From contig WQVD01000007.1 in the NCBI GenBank assembly GCA_009781755.1, positions 21,181 to 85,180 of the forward strand: a DNA stretch of 64,000 nucleotides, written 5' to 3'. Shown here one piece after another: positions 7,394 through 16,186 of the stretch (its first letter is position 1; each line of letters opens with the position of its first letter). The notes below the pieces were generated by a model. It ran no database searches. It saw nothing but the letters and a program-made list of their open reading frames with translations, and was not told the DNA's origin. The translations under genes and the position numbers were made by a program. Origin of the DNA: Defluviitaleaceae bacterium (GTDB lineage Bacteria; Bacillota; Clostridia; Lachnospirales; WQUN01).

Positions 7394-9055
7394 ATGTCCT
7401 CCTTAGCCCAAAGCAAGCAAGACCTCATAAACGAAATCATCCGCCGCATCACCGACAATATCATCGAACCTGCCAACGCCAACTTGCTTATCAAGCTCAT
7501 CAATAAAGCCGATACGCTAACCGAGGCCATATCCATTGCCACGCTGGGCACTACATACAAGCGCACAGGTTTCCACTTCGACAAACGATTGGAAAAAACG
7601 GGCGATACGATTAAGTATTTCAAAAAAAACGCAACATTATCCTTCAAAACAAGCGATGCTGCCATTACGCACAAGCTCATCATCGGTGATAATTATGATG
7701 CATTATTGAATCTGCTCATCGAATACAAGAGTAAGATTGATGTAATCTACATAGACCCCCCCTACGGCAAAGACAGTATGGGTGAATTTGCGACAACCAA
7801 CTACGACAATGCAATAACGCGCGACAATTTACTGTCCATGATGTATCCACGGTTGGTGCTGGCACGGCAATTGCTATGTAACAGCGGTGTAATTTATTGC
7901 AGTATCGACGACAGAAACCAAGCCTACTTGAAATGTTTGTTCGACGAAGTATTTGGCGAGCGTAATTTTGTGGAGAATTTCATTTTCTTGAAAAACTCGG
8001 GCGGCAGCTTAACCCACTTTACGCTAACGCGGCATGAGCATGTGTTGTTTTATTGCAAAGACAAGACGCAATGCCTTGCCGATAATCCCGAAATATTCAA
8101 AATGCAAAAAAACGGCTTCGACGATGTGCACGAACGCATCGCACAATACAAGCGCGACGGATTGACCACTGGCCAAGCCAAAATCGAGTTGAAAAAATTT
8201 TACAAGACAAGGGATGACCTCAAGGGTATCAAGTTGTATAACAACATCGATGCGTGTTGGCAGGTCTATCGACTGTTACCTATCACAGCGCCCAACAATA
8301 ATTATTACGAGGTGCTGCACCCCATTACACGCAAACCCGTTACCACCCCCGCGCGGGGTTGGAGCTGGTCGAAAGAAACGATGGAAAAGAACATCCAAAG
8401 TGGCAGGGTCGTTTTCGGCGCGGACGAAAAATCCGTACCGAACCAAAAATTGTACTTGCAAGAAGCACAATACGAACATAAACGCTCCACTTTCCAAACC
8501 GACCAAGCAGAGGGGAATAAAACCCTGCATAGCATCTTAGAAAATGTGAATATATTCGACAACCCCAAGCCACAGAGTTTGTTGAATTATTTGCTAACGG
8601 GCAGCAAGACGAACGCCGTTATACTTGACTTCTTCGCGGGCAGCGGCACGACGGGGCAAGTCGTACTGGAATTGAACAAATCCGATGGCGGCAACCGCCA
8701 ATTCATCCTCGCGACCAACAATGAAAAAACGCCTACTACCCCCAACGGCATCGCCCACGACGTTACCGCCAAGCGGCTCAAGCGCGTGATGACGGGCGCG
8801 TGTTATAACGGCACAGATAATTTCAAGTGGCTTGAGAAAAATCACCCCTTGGGCGGCAACTTGGATGTGTACGACATTACCACGGTTGCTTCGTTCGGTA
8901 AAAACGAAGGTAAGACGCTATTTGATGTCATTGACGAAACGCTGTACAGCCAACCTCCCCTGTCGGTTGCCGACAAAATTAAATGGGTTTGCGGTAATTT
9001 TGAACATACGCAAAAATATTTGGAGAGCGAATCACATGTTGCAAGCGGCGATTGA
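7394..9055 (+). CDS. mod: Type III restriction-modification system DNA methyltransferase (Mod)
   Basis: The 553-residue protein starts at ATG 7394 after AAAGGAAG. It has the beta-class amino-methyltransferase order: catalytic DPPY (residues 121-124, IDPPYGKDS) well before the AdoMet-binding motif FFAGSGTTG (residues 413-421). The distance between the motifs and the middle target-recognition region fit type III Mod proteins, which methylate adenine N6 on one strand. It overlaps the downstream res start by 20 bases. Length is slightly short for the family (often 600-680) but all catalytic motifs are present. The tandem repeat just upstream suggests possible on/off switching. Confidence 0.9.
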   Translation: MSSLAQSKQDLINEIIRRITDNIIEPANANLLIKLINKADTLTEAISIATLGTTYKRTGFHFDKRLEKTGDTIKYFKKNATLSFKTSDAAITHKLIIGDNYDALLNLLIEYKSKIDVIYIDPPYGKDSMGEFATTNYDNAITRDNLLSMMYPRLVLARQLLCNSGVIYCSIDDRNQAYLKCLFDEVFGERNFVENFIFLKNSGGSLTHFTLTRHEHVLFYCKDKTQCLADNPEIFKMQKNGFDDVHERIAQYKRDGLTTGQAKIELKKFYKTRDDLKGIKLYNNIDACWQVYRLLPITAPNNNYYEVLHPITRKPVTTPARGWSWSKETMEKNIQSGRVVFGADEKSVPNQKLYLQEAQYEHKRSTFQTDQAEGNKTLHSILENVNIFDNPKPQSLLNYLLTGSKTNAVILDFFAGSGTTGQVVLELNKSDGGNRQFILATNNEKTPTTPNGIAHDVTAKRLKRVMTGACYNGTDNFKWLEKNHPLGGNLDVYDITTVASFGKNEGKTLFDVIDETLYSQPPLSVADKIKWVCGNFEHTQKYLESESHVASGD

Positions 9056-10469
9056 CTTACAGCGCAGGGCCGTTGGGCAATTGGTGCATTTAACCGATGC
9101 GCTGGAAGAGATTACTTTCCGCGCACCAACCGGCAGCGGCAAAACTTATATGATGGCCGATATGATGAACCGCATTCTCGCACGTGACAGGGATGTAGTT
9201 TTTTTGGTTTCGACCCTTTCTAAGGGGGATTTAGCTACGCAAAATTATGACAAGTTTGCAGAATATAACGACAAGGGTTTGTTCTCGCGGTTGCGACCTT
9301 ATTTGATATCTAGTGATATAGCGGGCGAAGAACGGCTTTTTGTGCCTACGGATTTCAACGTTTATTTACTACCGCGGGATTTGTACAAAAAGCGAGGGCG
9401 ACTTATGCAGGGCGCGATGGAAGGATTCTTGTCGAATTTGACTTCGCATGCGACGTTTAACGGGTTGGGCAAACGGGTTTATTTAATTAAAGACGAGTGC
9501 CATATCGCTACTAATAATTTGGACAACTTGTCGACCAAGTATTTTTCCAAGGTTTATAATTTTTCGGCCACACCTAATTTGAAGCGCGGGCAACATACGG
9601 ATGTGGAAATTACGAATGCCGATGCAGTAGCGGCCAAGTTGATTAAGGACATCGAATTGGAAGAAGGTGCGGACGCTACGGTAAACCATGCGATTAACAA
9701 ATTTCAAGAAGTGAAGACGCAGTACCGCAACATGCTTCATATAAACCCTTGCTTGATTATCCAAATTTCCAATAAGGACAAAGCGGATGCAGAGTTGCAT
9801 GAAATTTTCGCATCGTTGAACAAAGCGGAGCATGCGGATTTGAAGTGGATGCTGATTGTCAACAACGACAAAGAATGCGACACCAACGATAACGTAAAGA
9901 CCAAGAAATTGGCGGTGCGCAAGTGGAAGGATTATGCCAAAGACAATACGTCTACCGTGGACGTGATTATTTTTAAGATGGTCATCACCGAGGGTTGGGA
10001 TATCCCGCGGGCTTGCATGTTGTATCAAATGCGCGACAGCAAGAGTAAACAATTGGATGAGCAGGTCATGGGACGCGTGCGGCGCAATCCGCGTTTATTG
10101 GACTTTGCCACGCTGTCGGATGAGGCGCAACAGCTGGCAATGACGGCGTGGATATGGGGCATTGTGCCCGACCGCGTAAAGAAATCCATCTGTGTGAAGG
10201 CACGGCAAGATAACCGCACCTTCGCGGGCGAAATCAAAATTAAAGGCACGCGCTTGAAGCCGTTGGAACGCAAACCTTCATTTAATATAGCAGATTTTTT
10301 GGAGCAGCAGCCCGAGGCGAGTACGTCGCCGGGGATTTTTAAATTGTTTGCCGATTATAACAAGGCAACCCCCGACATACGGCAAATGTGCGACGCATAC
10401 GCAACCGATTATGCCCGTTGGTACCAATTTGTGGTAAATATACGCGCCATAGAAAAAGCACAAGCTTGA
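9036..10469 (+). CDS. res: Type III restriction enzyme Res-like helicase, short (no visible nuclease domain)
   Basis: The start is ATG 9036, inside the end of mod; the frame is open further upstream, but that part merely overlaps the Mod coding region. The 477-residue protein has superfamily-2 helicase motifs: Walker A APTGSGKT (about residues 29-36), DECH box (KDECHIA), SAT (FSATPN), the conserved TEGWDIP segment, and motif VI QVMGRVRRNP. Type III Res subunits are usually about 850-1000 residues, with a C-terminal PD-(D/E)xK endonuclease; here translation stops after about 115 residues following motif VI and no nuclease motif is visible. It may translocate but not cleave, or cleavage may be supplied by another protein. 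Confidence 0.85.
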   Translation: MLQAAIDLQRRAVGQLVHLTDALEEITFRAPTGSGKTYMMADMMNRILARDRDVVFLVSTLSKGDLATQNYDKFAEYNDKGLFSRLRPYLISSDIAGEERLFVPTDFNVYLLPRDLYKKRGRLMQGAMEGFLSNLTSHATFNGLGKRVYLIKDECHIATNNLDNLSTKYFSKVYNFSATPNLKRGQHTDVEITNADAVAAKLIKDIELEEGADATVNHAINKFQEVKTQYRNMLHINPCLIIQISNKDKADAELHEIFASLNKAEHADLKWMLIVNNDKECDTNDNVKTKKLAVRKWKDYAKDNTSTVDVIIFKMVITEGWDIPRACMLYQMRDSKSKQLDEQVMGRVRRNPRLLDFATLSDEAQQLAMTAWIWGIVPDRVKKSICVKARQDNRTFAGEIKIKGTRLKPLERKPSFNIADFLEQQPEASTSPGIFKLFADYNKATPDIRQMCDAYATDYARWYQFVVNIRAIEKAQA

Positions 10470-10546
10470 ATATGACATGCTATTGTCTTATAACGTGCGG
10501 TATTTTGTTGGCGTTATATCAATATTAAATCGAAATGAGGACAACC

Positions 10547-11617
10547 ATGCCCACGCAACTAAGCGAAATGGCGGCGTACTTACAAAAACTACTGCCCCCA
10601 TCCATACCTGCCAACTACGAAATCGCGGCGATGTTTACGGAAGAATTGAAGGAAAACGAAATCCGAAGCGGTGTGCCTGCTTTTAGGGATTTTTTGTATT
10701 TATTATACGCGCGGGTCGTTGAGGAGGGCGATGCCTTTGTGCCGCCACCTTCAAACGAAAAAGCGGGTAAGGATTCGCATCATGCAGATTATCCGGCGGC
10801 TTACAAATTTATGCGCAACTTGATGATTGTGTTGTCAAATTTGGGGTTATTGGGTACATTTAACGGCACGCGCGATGCGCTACATTTGAAAAATGACGAT
10901 TGCTTTACTTTTAGCAACCGTTTGTCTTATGTAAAAATGCCCAACAAGCGCAAAATGCAGTGCTTGCAATTGCTAATGGATTGCGGCGTGCAAATAGAGG
11001 GGCTTGACTTGCAAAGCAAAACACCAGCCACCCGCACACCACTGACAATCACCTATCCGCGCGACCCGAAGATGCTGGCGGGATTGAAGGTGATGACATT
11101 GGCGCAAGACAAAGTCGGCACCAAGTACCAAGACGAAATCCTGCACCGCTGCGATTACACCGCGCTGGCCAACAAAAAACCCGATCCGCTGGCAATGTTG
11201 CAAACATTATTATCTGCCGCGCCTGCCGAAGCACGGGATTTTATGCTTGCGCTGCATCAAAGCTATGTAGCGCACGGCTTCAAGTGCAATACGTACATCG
11301 GCTACAGCACACGGTACGAGTACTTTTGCCGCAGCAAGGAGCTGTGGCGGTTTAACATGACTTCCAACAAGGGTGCGTTCATTACGATTAAAGCCGCGAA
11401 TACGGACAAATACCCCAAACTGGTGCAGCAACTACCCATGCATTTGCAAGAATGTGTCACCACCGGCTACGGCTGCGGCAAAAAAATGGGCTTGACCGAC
11501 CACTGCGACAGCGGCTGCCGCGGGTACTTCATACCGTTGGATGCATCAATTGCGGAGGTGGGTGGCGTTGTGCGGGCGTGGATTGAAGCGGAAGTTGCTT
11601 GTATTCGAGGCAAGTAA
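10547..11617 (+). CDS. Hypothetical protein downstream of type III RM genes
   Basis: Start ATG 10547 is six bases after ATGAGG; the ATG at 10535 is itself part of that ribosome site. The 356-residue protein is not recognised. It has no signal peptide or membrane segment. The C-terminal third has a Cys/Gly cluster (GYGCGKKMGLTDHCDSGCRG) that could bind a metal, and several aromatic/basic patches. It lies 77 bases after res on the same strand and could belong to the restriction locus or be independent. Its codon use is like that of its neighbours. Confidence 0.7.
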   Translation: MPTQLSEMAAYLQKLLPPSIPANYEIAAMFTEELKENEIRSGVPAFRDFLYLLYARVVEEGDAFVPPPSNEKAGKDSHHADYPAAYKFMRNLMIVLSNLGLLGTFNGTRDALHLKNDDCFTFSNRLSYVKMPNKRKMQCLQLLMDCGVQIEGLDLQSKTPATRTPLTITYPRDPKMLAGLKVMTLAQDKVGTKYQDEILHRCDYTALANKKPDPLAMLQTLLSAAPAEARDFMLALHQSYVAHGFKCNTYIGYSTRYEYFCRSKELWRFNMTSNKGAFITIKAANTDKYPKLVQQLPMHLQECVTTGYGCGKKMGLTDHCDSGCRGYFIPLDASIAEVGGVVRAWIEAEVACIRGK

Positions 11618-11681
11618 AAAGTGACCCAAGAGCAAAAGCACCATCAAGCGTGAAATCTTATTTAGTAGGAGTTGATGAATC

Positions 11682-12410
11682 ATGTCCGTCATGCAAATAT
11701 CATTGTATGTAATTGCATTTATTACGCCTGTCATTGTGTTGGCAGGGTTAAAGCATTTTAAGCACGATAATATTTTTGCCTTAAAATTTTTATCTGTCGC
11801 ATTGGTTGCACTTGAAATATTTAAATTCTTTTATAATGCTTCTCTTTTCCCCGCTCATAACCCATCGGAAGAAGCAAGGATATTTCCGATGGGTGACACC
11901 CCTGCAGTCTATATTCCGCTGACAATTATTACGCTTATCTCTGTCATCGCAATGTTTGGTGCTTTCGGTGCGCGAAAAAGCAAATCGGGATTACACATGC
12001 GCTACATTGTCGCGCTGACAGCGTTTACTCCACTGATTTTTACTATCCTCAACGCTTCCGCATGGTATCGATCAACGGACACACTGGGTTATCTATTCGG
12101 ATATGACGGTGTTCAGATTGGAATGGTTGGTGCAATTTATTTCGTACAATGCGGTTTAATATTGGCTTATGCCCGTTGCGTTCTTATCGAAAGGCAACGT
12201 ATTCCTTTTGTTGAACTTTGTTCATCCGTTGTTTTTATAACGATTGTGTTGGGGACAACCGCATTAACCAATCACCTTTGGGCATCCGATTTTATATTCA
12301 CTTCCGAAAGCGGCGAAAACATCAGTATAATCGTACTTTGTTTTTTATCGACTCTTGCAATTTGGGGTGTCTGCAATAAAAATTCCACCAACACAAAGGA
12401 GGCGGATTAA
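11682..12410 (+). CDS. Integral membrane protein, YwaF-like (first of pair)
   Basis: A 242-residue protein with about seven hydrophobic segments from residue 5 to the end, start ATG 11682 after TAGGAG. Its size and layout resemble the protein encoded next to it, suggesting a tandem duplication or a heteromeric pair. The histidine pair seen in the second protein is not evident here. Distantly similar to the YwaF/TIGR02206 family of uncharacterised membrane proteins (by layout, low certainty). Stop TAA is immediately before the next start. Confidence 0.6.
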   Translation: MSVMQISLYVIAFITPVIVLAGLKHFKHDNIFALKFLSVALVALEIFKFFYNASLFPAHNPSEEARIFPMGDTPAVYIPLTIITLISVIAMFGAFGARKSKSGLHMRYIVALTAFTPLIFTILNASAWYRSTDTLGYLFGYDGVQIGMVGAIYFVQCGLILAYARCVLIERQRIPFVELCSSVVFITIVLGTTALTNHLWASDFIFTSESGENISIIVLCFLSTLAIWGVCNKNSTNTKEAD

Positions 12411-12411
12411 A

Positions 12412-13152
12412 ATGTTCTTTGAAGCAGGCGCGTTTTATTTTGTTTACTTAGCTGTATTTGGCGGCATTGTCGGGATTCTGGTCGCCACACTTATTAGCAA
12501 AATGAAGGATAAATCATACGAGGAAAAGTTGAAGCCTATTCGATTCTTTTTTGTTGTCCTTGTGATTTTGGAGATTACCAAGATTTATGCATTAATTACA
12601 ATTAATGAAGCACTGCATCCCCTTAGATACCCCATCGTTTTTTGCAGTATCATCCTTTACGCATGGCCGTTGTTTTCGTTTAAGCACAACCGATTTTCCG
12701 AAGCAGCAAAATCATTGGCTGTTTTGCCGTCTATGGCAGCAGGGCTTGTCTTCTTGGTTATGCCGGGAAATATAGCCCCTGCACAATTATATGCAACGGG
12801 CAGTAATCTCAGCGGATTTTTTGTGTACGCGTTGGCAGCACATAGTTTTTTCTTTCATATTTTAATGATAGGGATGGGCGTGTATATTTTAGCGGTCAGG
12901 ATATACACCATTCAAAAAAATAATTATTATAGCGCATTTTTGGCAATGAGCAGTTATTTGGCTATAGCCACGGTGATCAGCCTTTATATAAGAAATAATA
13001 TTTCTATTTTCGGCCCGCAGTCGGGGCAGTTAGGATTTTTATATAACGAAGTTGGTTATATACCGGGGCAATTATTATTAATCGCCTTGCTGTTTGCAAT
13101 CTATTTTGCCATCCATAAATTGGCAGGAAAAAATACGGAAACACGCGCGTGA
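12412..13152 (+). CDS. Integral membrane protein, YwaF/TMEM164-like (second of pair)
   Basis: Start ATG 12412 follows AAAGGAGG and is one base after the previous stop, so the two genes form an operon. The 246-residue protein has about seven membrane segments. The segment RYPIVFCSIILYAWPLF and the intramembrane histidines in AAHSFFFHILMIGMGVY resemble YwaF-type proteins, which conserve an LCS-like helix and His-rich helix; that fold is related to acyl-transferring TMEM164 proteins. Function in this organism is unknown. Confidence 0.65.
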   Translation: MFFEAGAFYFVYLAVFGGIVGILVATLISKMKDKSYEEKLKPIRFFFVVLVILEITKIYALITINEALHPLRYPIVFCSIILYAWPLFSFKHNRFSEAAKSLAVLPSMAAGLVFLVMPGNIAPAQLYATGSNLSGFFVYALAAHSFFFHILMIGMGVYILAVRIYTIQKNNYYSAFLAMSSYLAIATVISLYIRNNISIFGPQSGQLGFLYNEVGYIPGQLLLIALLFAIYFAIHKLAGKNTETRA

Positions 13153-13386
13153 AACCTTTACGCCTCATGAGGCAGTAATAAGTGCGCATATAAAAAATCC
13201 AAATCACAACAATGAAATCATGGCGGTCACGGCTAGCAGCCCGCACGTTTGGTAGATTTGTTGTGGCTTGGTTTTTTGTTTTAAATTTGTTTATTCTTTC
13301 GTTACAAATGTCACTACTGCGCCTGCATAACATGGGGCATAATGCCGCCATAAGCAAATAAACCTACGCGAAAGGCGGAATCAAAA

Positions 13387-14334
13387 ATGATAGCAACCAT
13401 GAAAAACGTAGTAAAGCGGTATGGTGACTTTATGGCACTGGATCACTTAGACTTGAACATTGCAGAGGGCGAAATCTTTGGCCTGCTGGGCCCCAACGGA
13501 GCGGGCAAGACCACAGCGATACGATCGCTGTGCGGGCTCATCCCGTTTGATTCGGGCAACATCACCGTGTTTGGCAAGAAGCAAGGCATTGACAACATCG
13601 ATATCAAGCGTCAAATGGGCTTGGTCACACAAGAAATCACCGTGTTCCAAGACCTGAGCGCATTGGAAAACCTGCGCTACTTCGGCCAGTTGTACGGCCT
13701 GCGCGGCGCGGAGCTGGAAGCAAATGTTAAGCGCGTGCTGGAATTTATCGGATTGACCGACCGCGCCAAGAGCCGCCCCAAGAAATTCTCCGGCGGCATG
13801 CAACGCCGTCTTAACATCGGCTGTGCGCTGGTACACCGCCCCAAATTGCTGATTATGGACGAACCCACCGTAGGCATCGACCCACAATCACGCAATCATA
13901 TTTTAGAATCGGTGCGCACCATTGCTGCCGAAGGTACGACCGTCATCTATACCACACACTACATGGAAGAAGTCGAGGCCGTGTGTAGCCGCATCGCCAT
14001 CATGGACAGCGGCCGCGTCATCGCCGAAGGCACGAAGGACGAATTAGTTGGCCAAATTGCCCACGAGGACAGCATCCGCTTGACCGCGGTACAAGCTTCC
14101 CCTGCCCTAACCGAAGAAATCAATGCCATCTCCGGCGTCAAGCACGTGGACGTAAACGGCAACAACTATGTAATCACCTCCGCCACCGAAAGCGGCAACG
14201 TGAACCGCATTATGGAAATTGCCATGCGCCACGGCGGCGTAGCCAACATCACCACCGCCAAACCCACGCTGGAGGACGTATTCCTGACCCTGACCGGCAA
14301 AAACCTTCGCGATGACAAGAGGGGTGCGCAATGA
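13387..14334 (+). CDS. ABC-2 type exporter, ATP-binding protein
   Basis: A 315-residue ATPase with Walker A GPNGAGKT (near residue 36), Q-loop VTQEI, signature FSGGMQRR, Walker B LLIMDEPTVGID and a switch histidine in YTTHYMEE. The C-terminal ~90 residues carry the small regulatory extension common in DrrA/CcmA-type exporters. It energises export through the two permeases encoded downstream, with which it overlaps (ATGA). The adjacent NarL-type two-component system suggests induction by a drug or envelope stress, as in many Firmicute exporter loci (inference). Confidence 0.92.
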   Translation: MIATMKNVVKRYGDFMALDHLDLNIAEGEIFGLLGPNGAGKTTAIRSLCGLIPFDSGNITVFGKKQGIDNIDIKRQMGLVTQEITVFQDLSALENLRYFGQLYGLRGAELEANVKRVLEFIGLTDRAKSRPKKFSGGMQRRLNIGCALVHRPKLLIMDEPTVGIDPQSRNHILESVRTIAAEGTTVIYTTHYMEEVEAVCSRIAIMDSGRVIAEGTKDELVGQIAHEDSIRLTAVQASPALTEEINAISGVKHVDVNGNNYVITSATESGNVNRIMEIAMRHGGVANITTAKPTLEDVFLTLTGKNLRDDKRGAQ

Positions 14335-15203
14335 CCATCTTTTTGCACTACTTGAAGCGGCATGCCCGCGAGCCGATTGGTATTGCGATTTATATCATCG
14401 CGCCTATCGTATTCTTGTTCTTCACCACTGTTATTAACGAAGCTGCTTTTGATGCAGGCATTGAAGCGGCAAATGAATTGCCCGGTGTTATTGGCGAAGT
14501 TGCCGGCGCAGCAGCGGAAGCAGTTGTCAATGCATTCCAACTGGAAGGCGGCAGCTTAAATACTTCAATCAATGCCTTCATGAGCATGATTATGTTCCAA
14601 CTCATGGGGTCGCTCATCGTCATCGACGTATTGTTCCGCGACCTGCGCAAGGATATGCGCTGGCGTTTGGCCGCCGCTCCCGTCAAGCAAATTAAATTGG
14701 TGGTGGGCAACTTTAAGGGTGCGTTCATATTTGCGATGGTATCCGGTTTGTTGATTATTTTGTTCAACGTTTTATTGGGCGGTTATATGTTTACGCCGTG
14801 GGTGGTGTTTGCGACATTGATTTTGGTTGCGCTGATGTCGCAATTGCTGGGCGTGCTGATGTTCTTTCTTTTTAATCGCATGGCAGTGGCAAATACCGTA
14901 GCCGTTATCTTTGTTTGGTCGATGGCTTTGATACAGGGGCTTATGTTCCAAGTACCGTTACCCGACGCGGTGGAAAGATTTGGACAGTATCACACCCCGC
15001 TGGCATGGGCTATGCGTGCAATCATGAGTTCCGGCGGCACCGAAGCGCAGGAAGTGCTGGGGGCATTCAATGTCTTGGGCATCAGCTTTGCAGGCGAAAT
15101 GTCTGATACGCTTCGCAACATGGGCTTCTTGGCCGCGTTTGTTGCTGTGCTTGCAGTGGCAGTCGTCATTGCCAGCCACATCCGCGGGAGGAAATTGTCA
15201 TGA
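14331..15203 (+). CDS. ABC-2 type transporter permease
   Basis: A 290-residue membrane protein with an N-terminal segment, a large extracytoplasmic region (residues about 40-80) and then five or six transmembrane helices, as expected for ABC-2 permeases. Its ATG overlaps the ATPase stop and its own stop overlaps the next permease start. It would form half of the export channel. Confidence 0.85.
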   Translation: MTIFLHYLKRHAREPIGIAIYIIAPIVFLFFTTVINEAAFDAGIEAANELPGVIGEVAGAAAEAVVNAFQLEGGSLNTSINAFMSMIMFQLMGSLIVIDVLFRDLRKDMRWRLAAAPVKQIKLVVGNFKGAFIFAMVSGLLIILFNVLLGGYMFTPWVVFATLILVALMSQLLGVLMFFLFNRMAVANTVAVIFVWSMALIQGLMFQVPLPDAVERFGQYHTPLAWAMRAIMSSGGTEAQEVLGAFNVLGISFAGEMSDTLRNMGFLAAFVAVLAVAVVIASHIRGRKLS

Positions 15204-15895
15204 CGGTATTCAAATATTCACTTCGGCGCGGGTTGCTCAAACCCGTGTCGATGATCTTTAACATGGTCTTGCCCATCGCAATTATGCTTATTTCAGATGC
15301 CGAAGCCTTCGACATGGTAGGCGGGCGGGCGTTCTTCTTCCTCGCATTTATACTGCTTTTTGGCGGATTTATGATGGCGGGCGGCATCCAGGCCGATAAA
15401 TTGGACGGTGTAACTGTGCGCATCTTGGCCGGGCCCATCACTTTCCGCTCATACCTCATCGGCAATTTCTTCGCCGGGATGGTGCCGATGGCAGCATTGT
15501 GCCTGATCTTGGGCGGTATCGGCTTCGCCCGGTTTGACTGGACGCTTGCATTCACCGGATTGTTCATGCTGGTGCTGGCCATGATTTCTGCCGTGTCCAT
15601 CGGTATGAGCTTCGTGTGGAGCTGCTTGTTCAAGGACAAAGAAGCCAGTATGGTGGCATTCGTCCTCATCGTAATGCTCATGGGGCTCATCGGCGGGCTG
15701 ACCGTGCCGCTGGATATTCTGCCCGATTGGGTGCGCTACACCGGCGCGGTATTCCCTCCGCATTGGGCGGCACGCGGCTTTGAACAACTCATACTAGAAG
15801 GCACCGCCACCACGGAATATTGGCTGTCTATGCTGGCATTGGCAATGTTCTCCATCGCACTGATCCTGTATGGCAGCCGCCGACGGATTACGTAG
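15200..15895 (+). CDS. ABC-2 type transporter permease (second subunit)
   Basis: A 231-residue protein with six hydrophobic helices and the conserved ABC-2 segment around GGLTVPLDILPDWVRYTGAV (residues about 162-181), typical of the last extracytoplasmic loop in this family. Coupled to the preceding permease by ATGA. Likely a heterodimer with it. A palindromic terminator follows 39 bases after the stop. Confidence 0.85.
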   Translation: MTVFKYSLRRGLLKPVSMIFNMVLPIAIMLISDAEAFDMVGGRAFFFLAFILLFGGFMMAGGIQADKLDGVTVRILAGPITFRSYLIGNFFAGMVPMAALCLILGGIGFARFDWTLAFTGLFMLVLAMISAVSIGMSFVWSCLFKDKEASMVAFVLIVMLMGLIGGLTVPLDILPDWVRYTGAVFPPHWAARGFEQLILEGTATTEYWLSMLALAMFSIALILYGSRRRIT

Positions 15896-15933
15896 GTGTT
15901 TGCGCTGGGCATATTGTTGGACATTTAAAATGC

Positions 15934-15972
15934 AATCCAGTTGGTGGCAATTTGCCACCAACTGGATTTTTA
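15934..15972 (+). terminator. Palindromic element 1 acting as terminator of the ABC operon
   Basis: AATCCAGTTGGTGGCAA-T-TTGCCACCAACTGGATT is a perfect 17-bp inverted repeat with a one-base centre, followed by a T-rich tract. It contains the 27-bp core shared by six other copies in the window (at 21094, 21151, 29506, 51106, 57694 and 62982). Confidence 0.85.
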
Positions 15973-15978
15973 CTTTTG

Positions 15979-16007
15979 TTGTGGATTGATTTACAACGTT
16001 ATATAAT
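15979..16007 (+). promoter_or_regulatory. Promoter for the small ORF / histidine kinase genes
   Basis: TTGTGG (15979-15984), a 17-base spacer and a perfect TATAAT (16002-16007). It lies just after the ABC-operon terminator and 39 bases before the small gene, so the kinase is transcribed apart from the transporter. Confidence 0.6.
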
Positions 16008-16045
16008 CACGCCAACAATAAGCAAAATTATCAAGGAGGTAGAAT

Positions 16046-16180
16046 ATGTACGCCATAAAAGCATTTTATGATGGTATTAATTTTAAACCTAAGCAACCCA
16101 TTTCTATAAACGAGGAATACAAAGTTATCATCACCATGGATGAAGACATTCAAAAATACAATGTTCCATGGGTTTGGTAA
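16046..16180 (+). CDS. Small protein, AF2212-like (DUF104) antitoxin-type
   Basis: A 44-residue frame with an excellent AAGGAGG site before its ATG. The sequence starts MYAIKAFYDGINFKPKQP and ends IITMDEDI...PWVW, matching the short beta-strand pattern of AF2212-like/DUF104 proteins (an xAIKAxYDGxxFKPxxPI signature), several of which are antitoxin-like. No toxin gene is next to it; the histidine kinase ATG comes six bases after its stop with no ribosome site of its own, so the small gene may couple kinase translation. Confidence 0.6.
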   Translation: MYAIKAFYDGINFKPKQPISINEEYKVIITMDEDIQKYNVPWVW

Positions 16181-16186
16181 TATAAC

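Noticed and set aside
8832..9035. N-terminal extension of Res starting upstream at 8832
   Set aside because: It overlaps mod coding sequence, looks like an out-of-frame translation and lacks a ribosome site; ATG 9036 has one and precedes the conserved helicase region.
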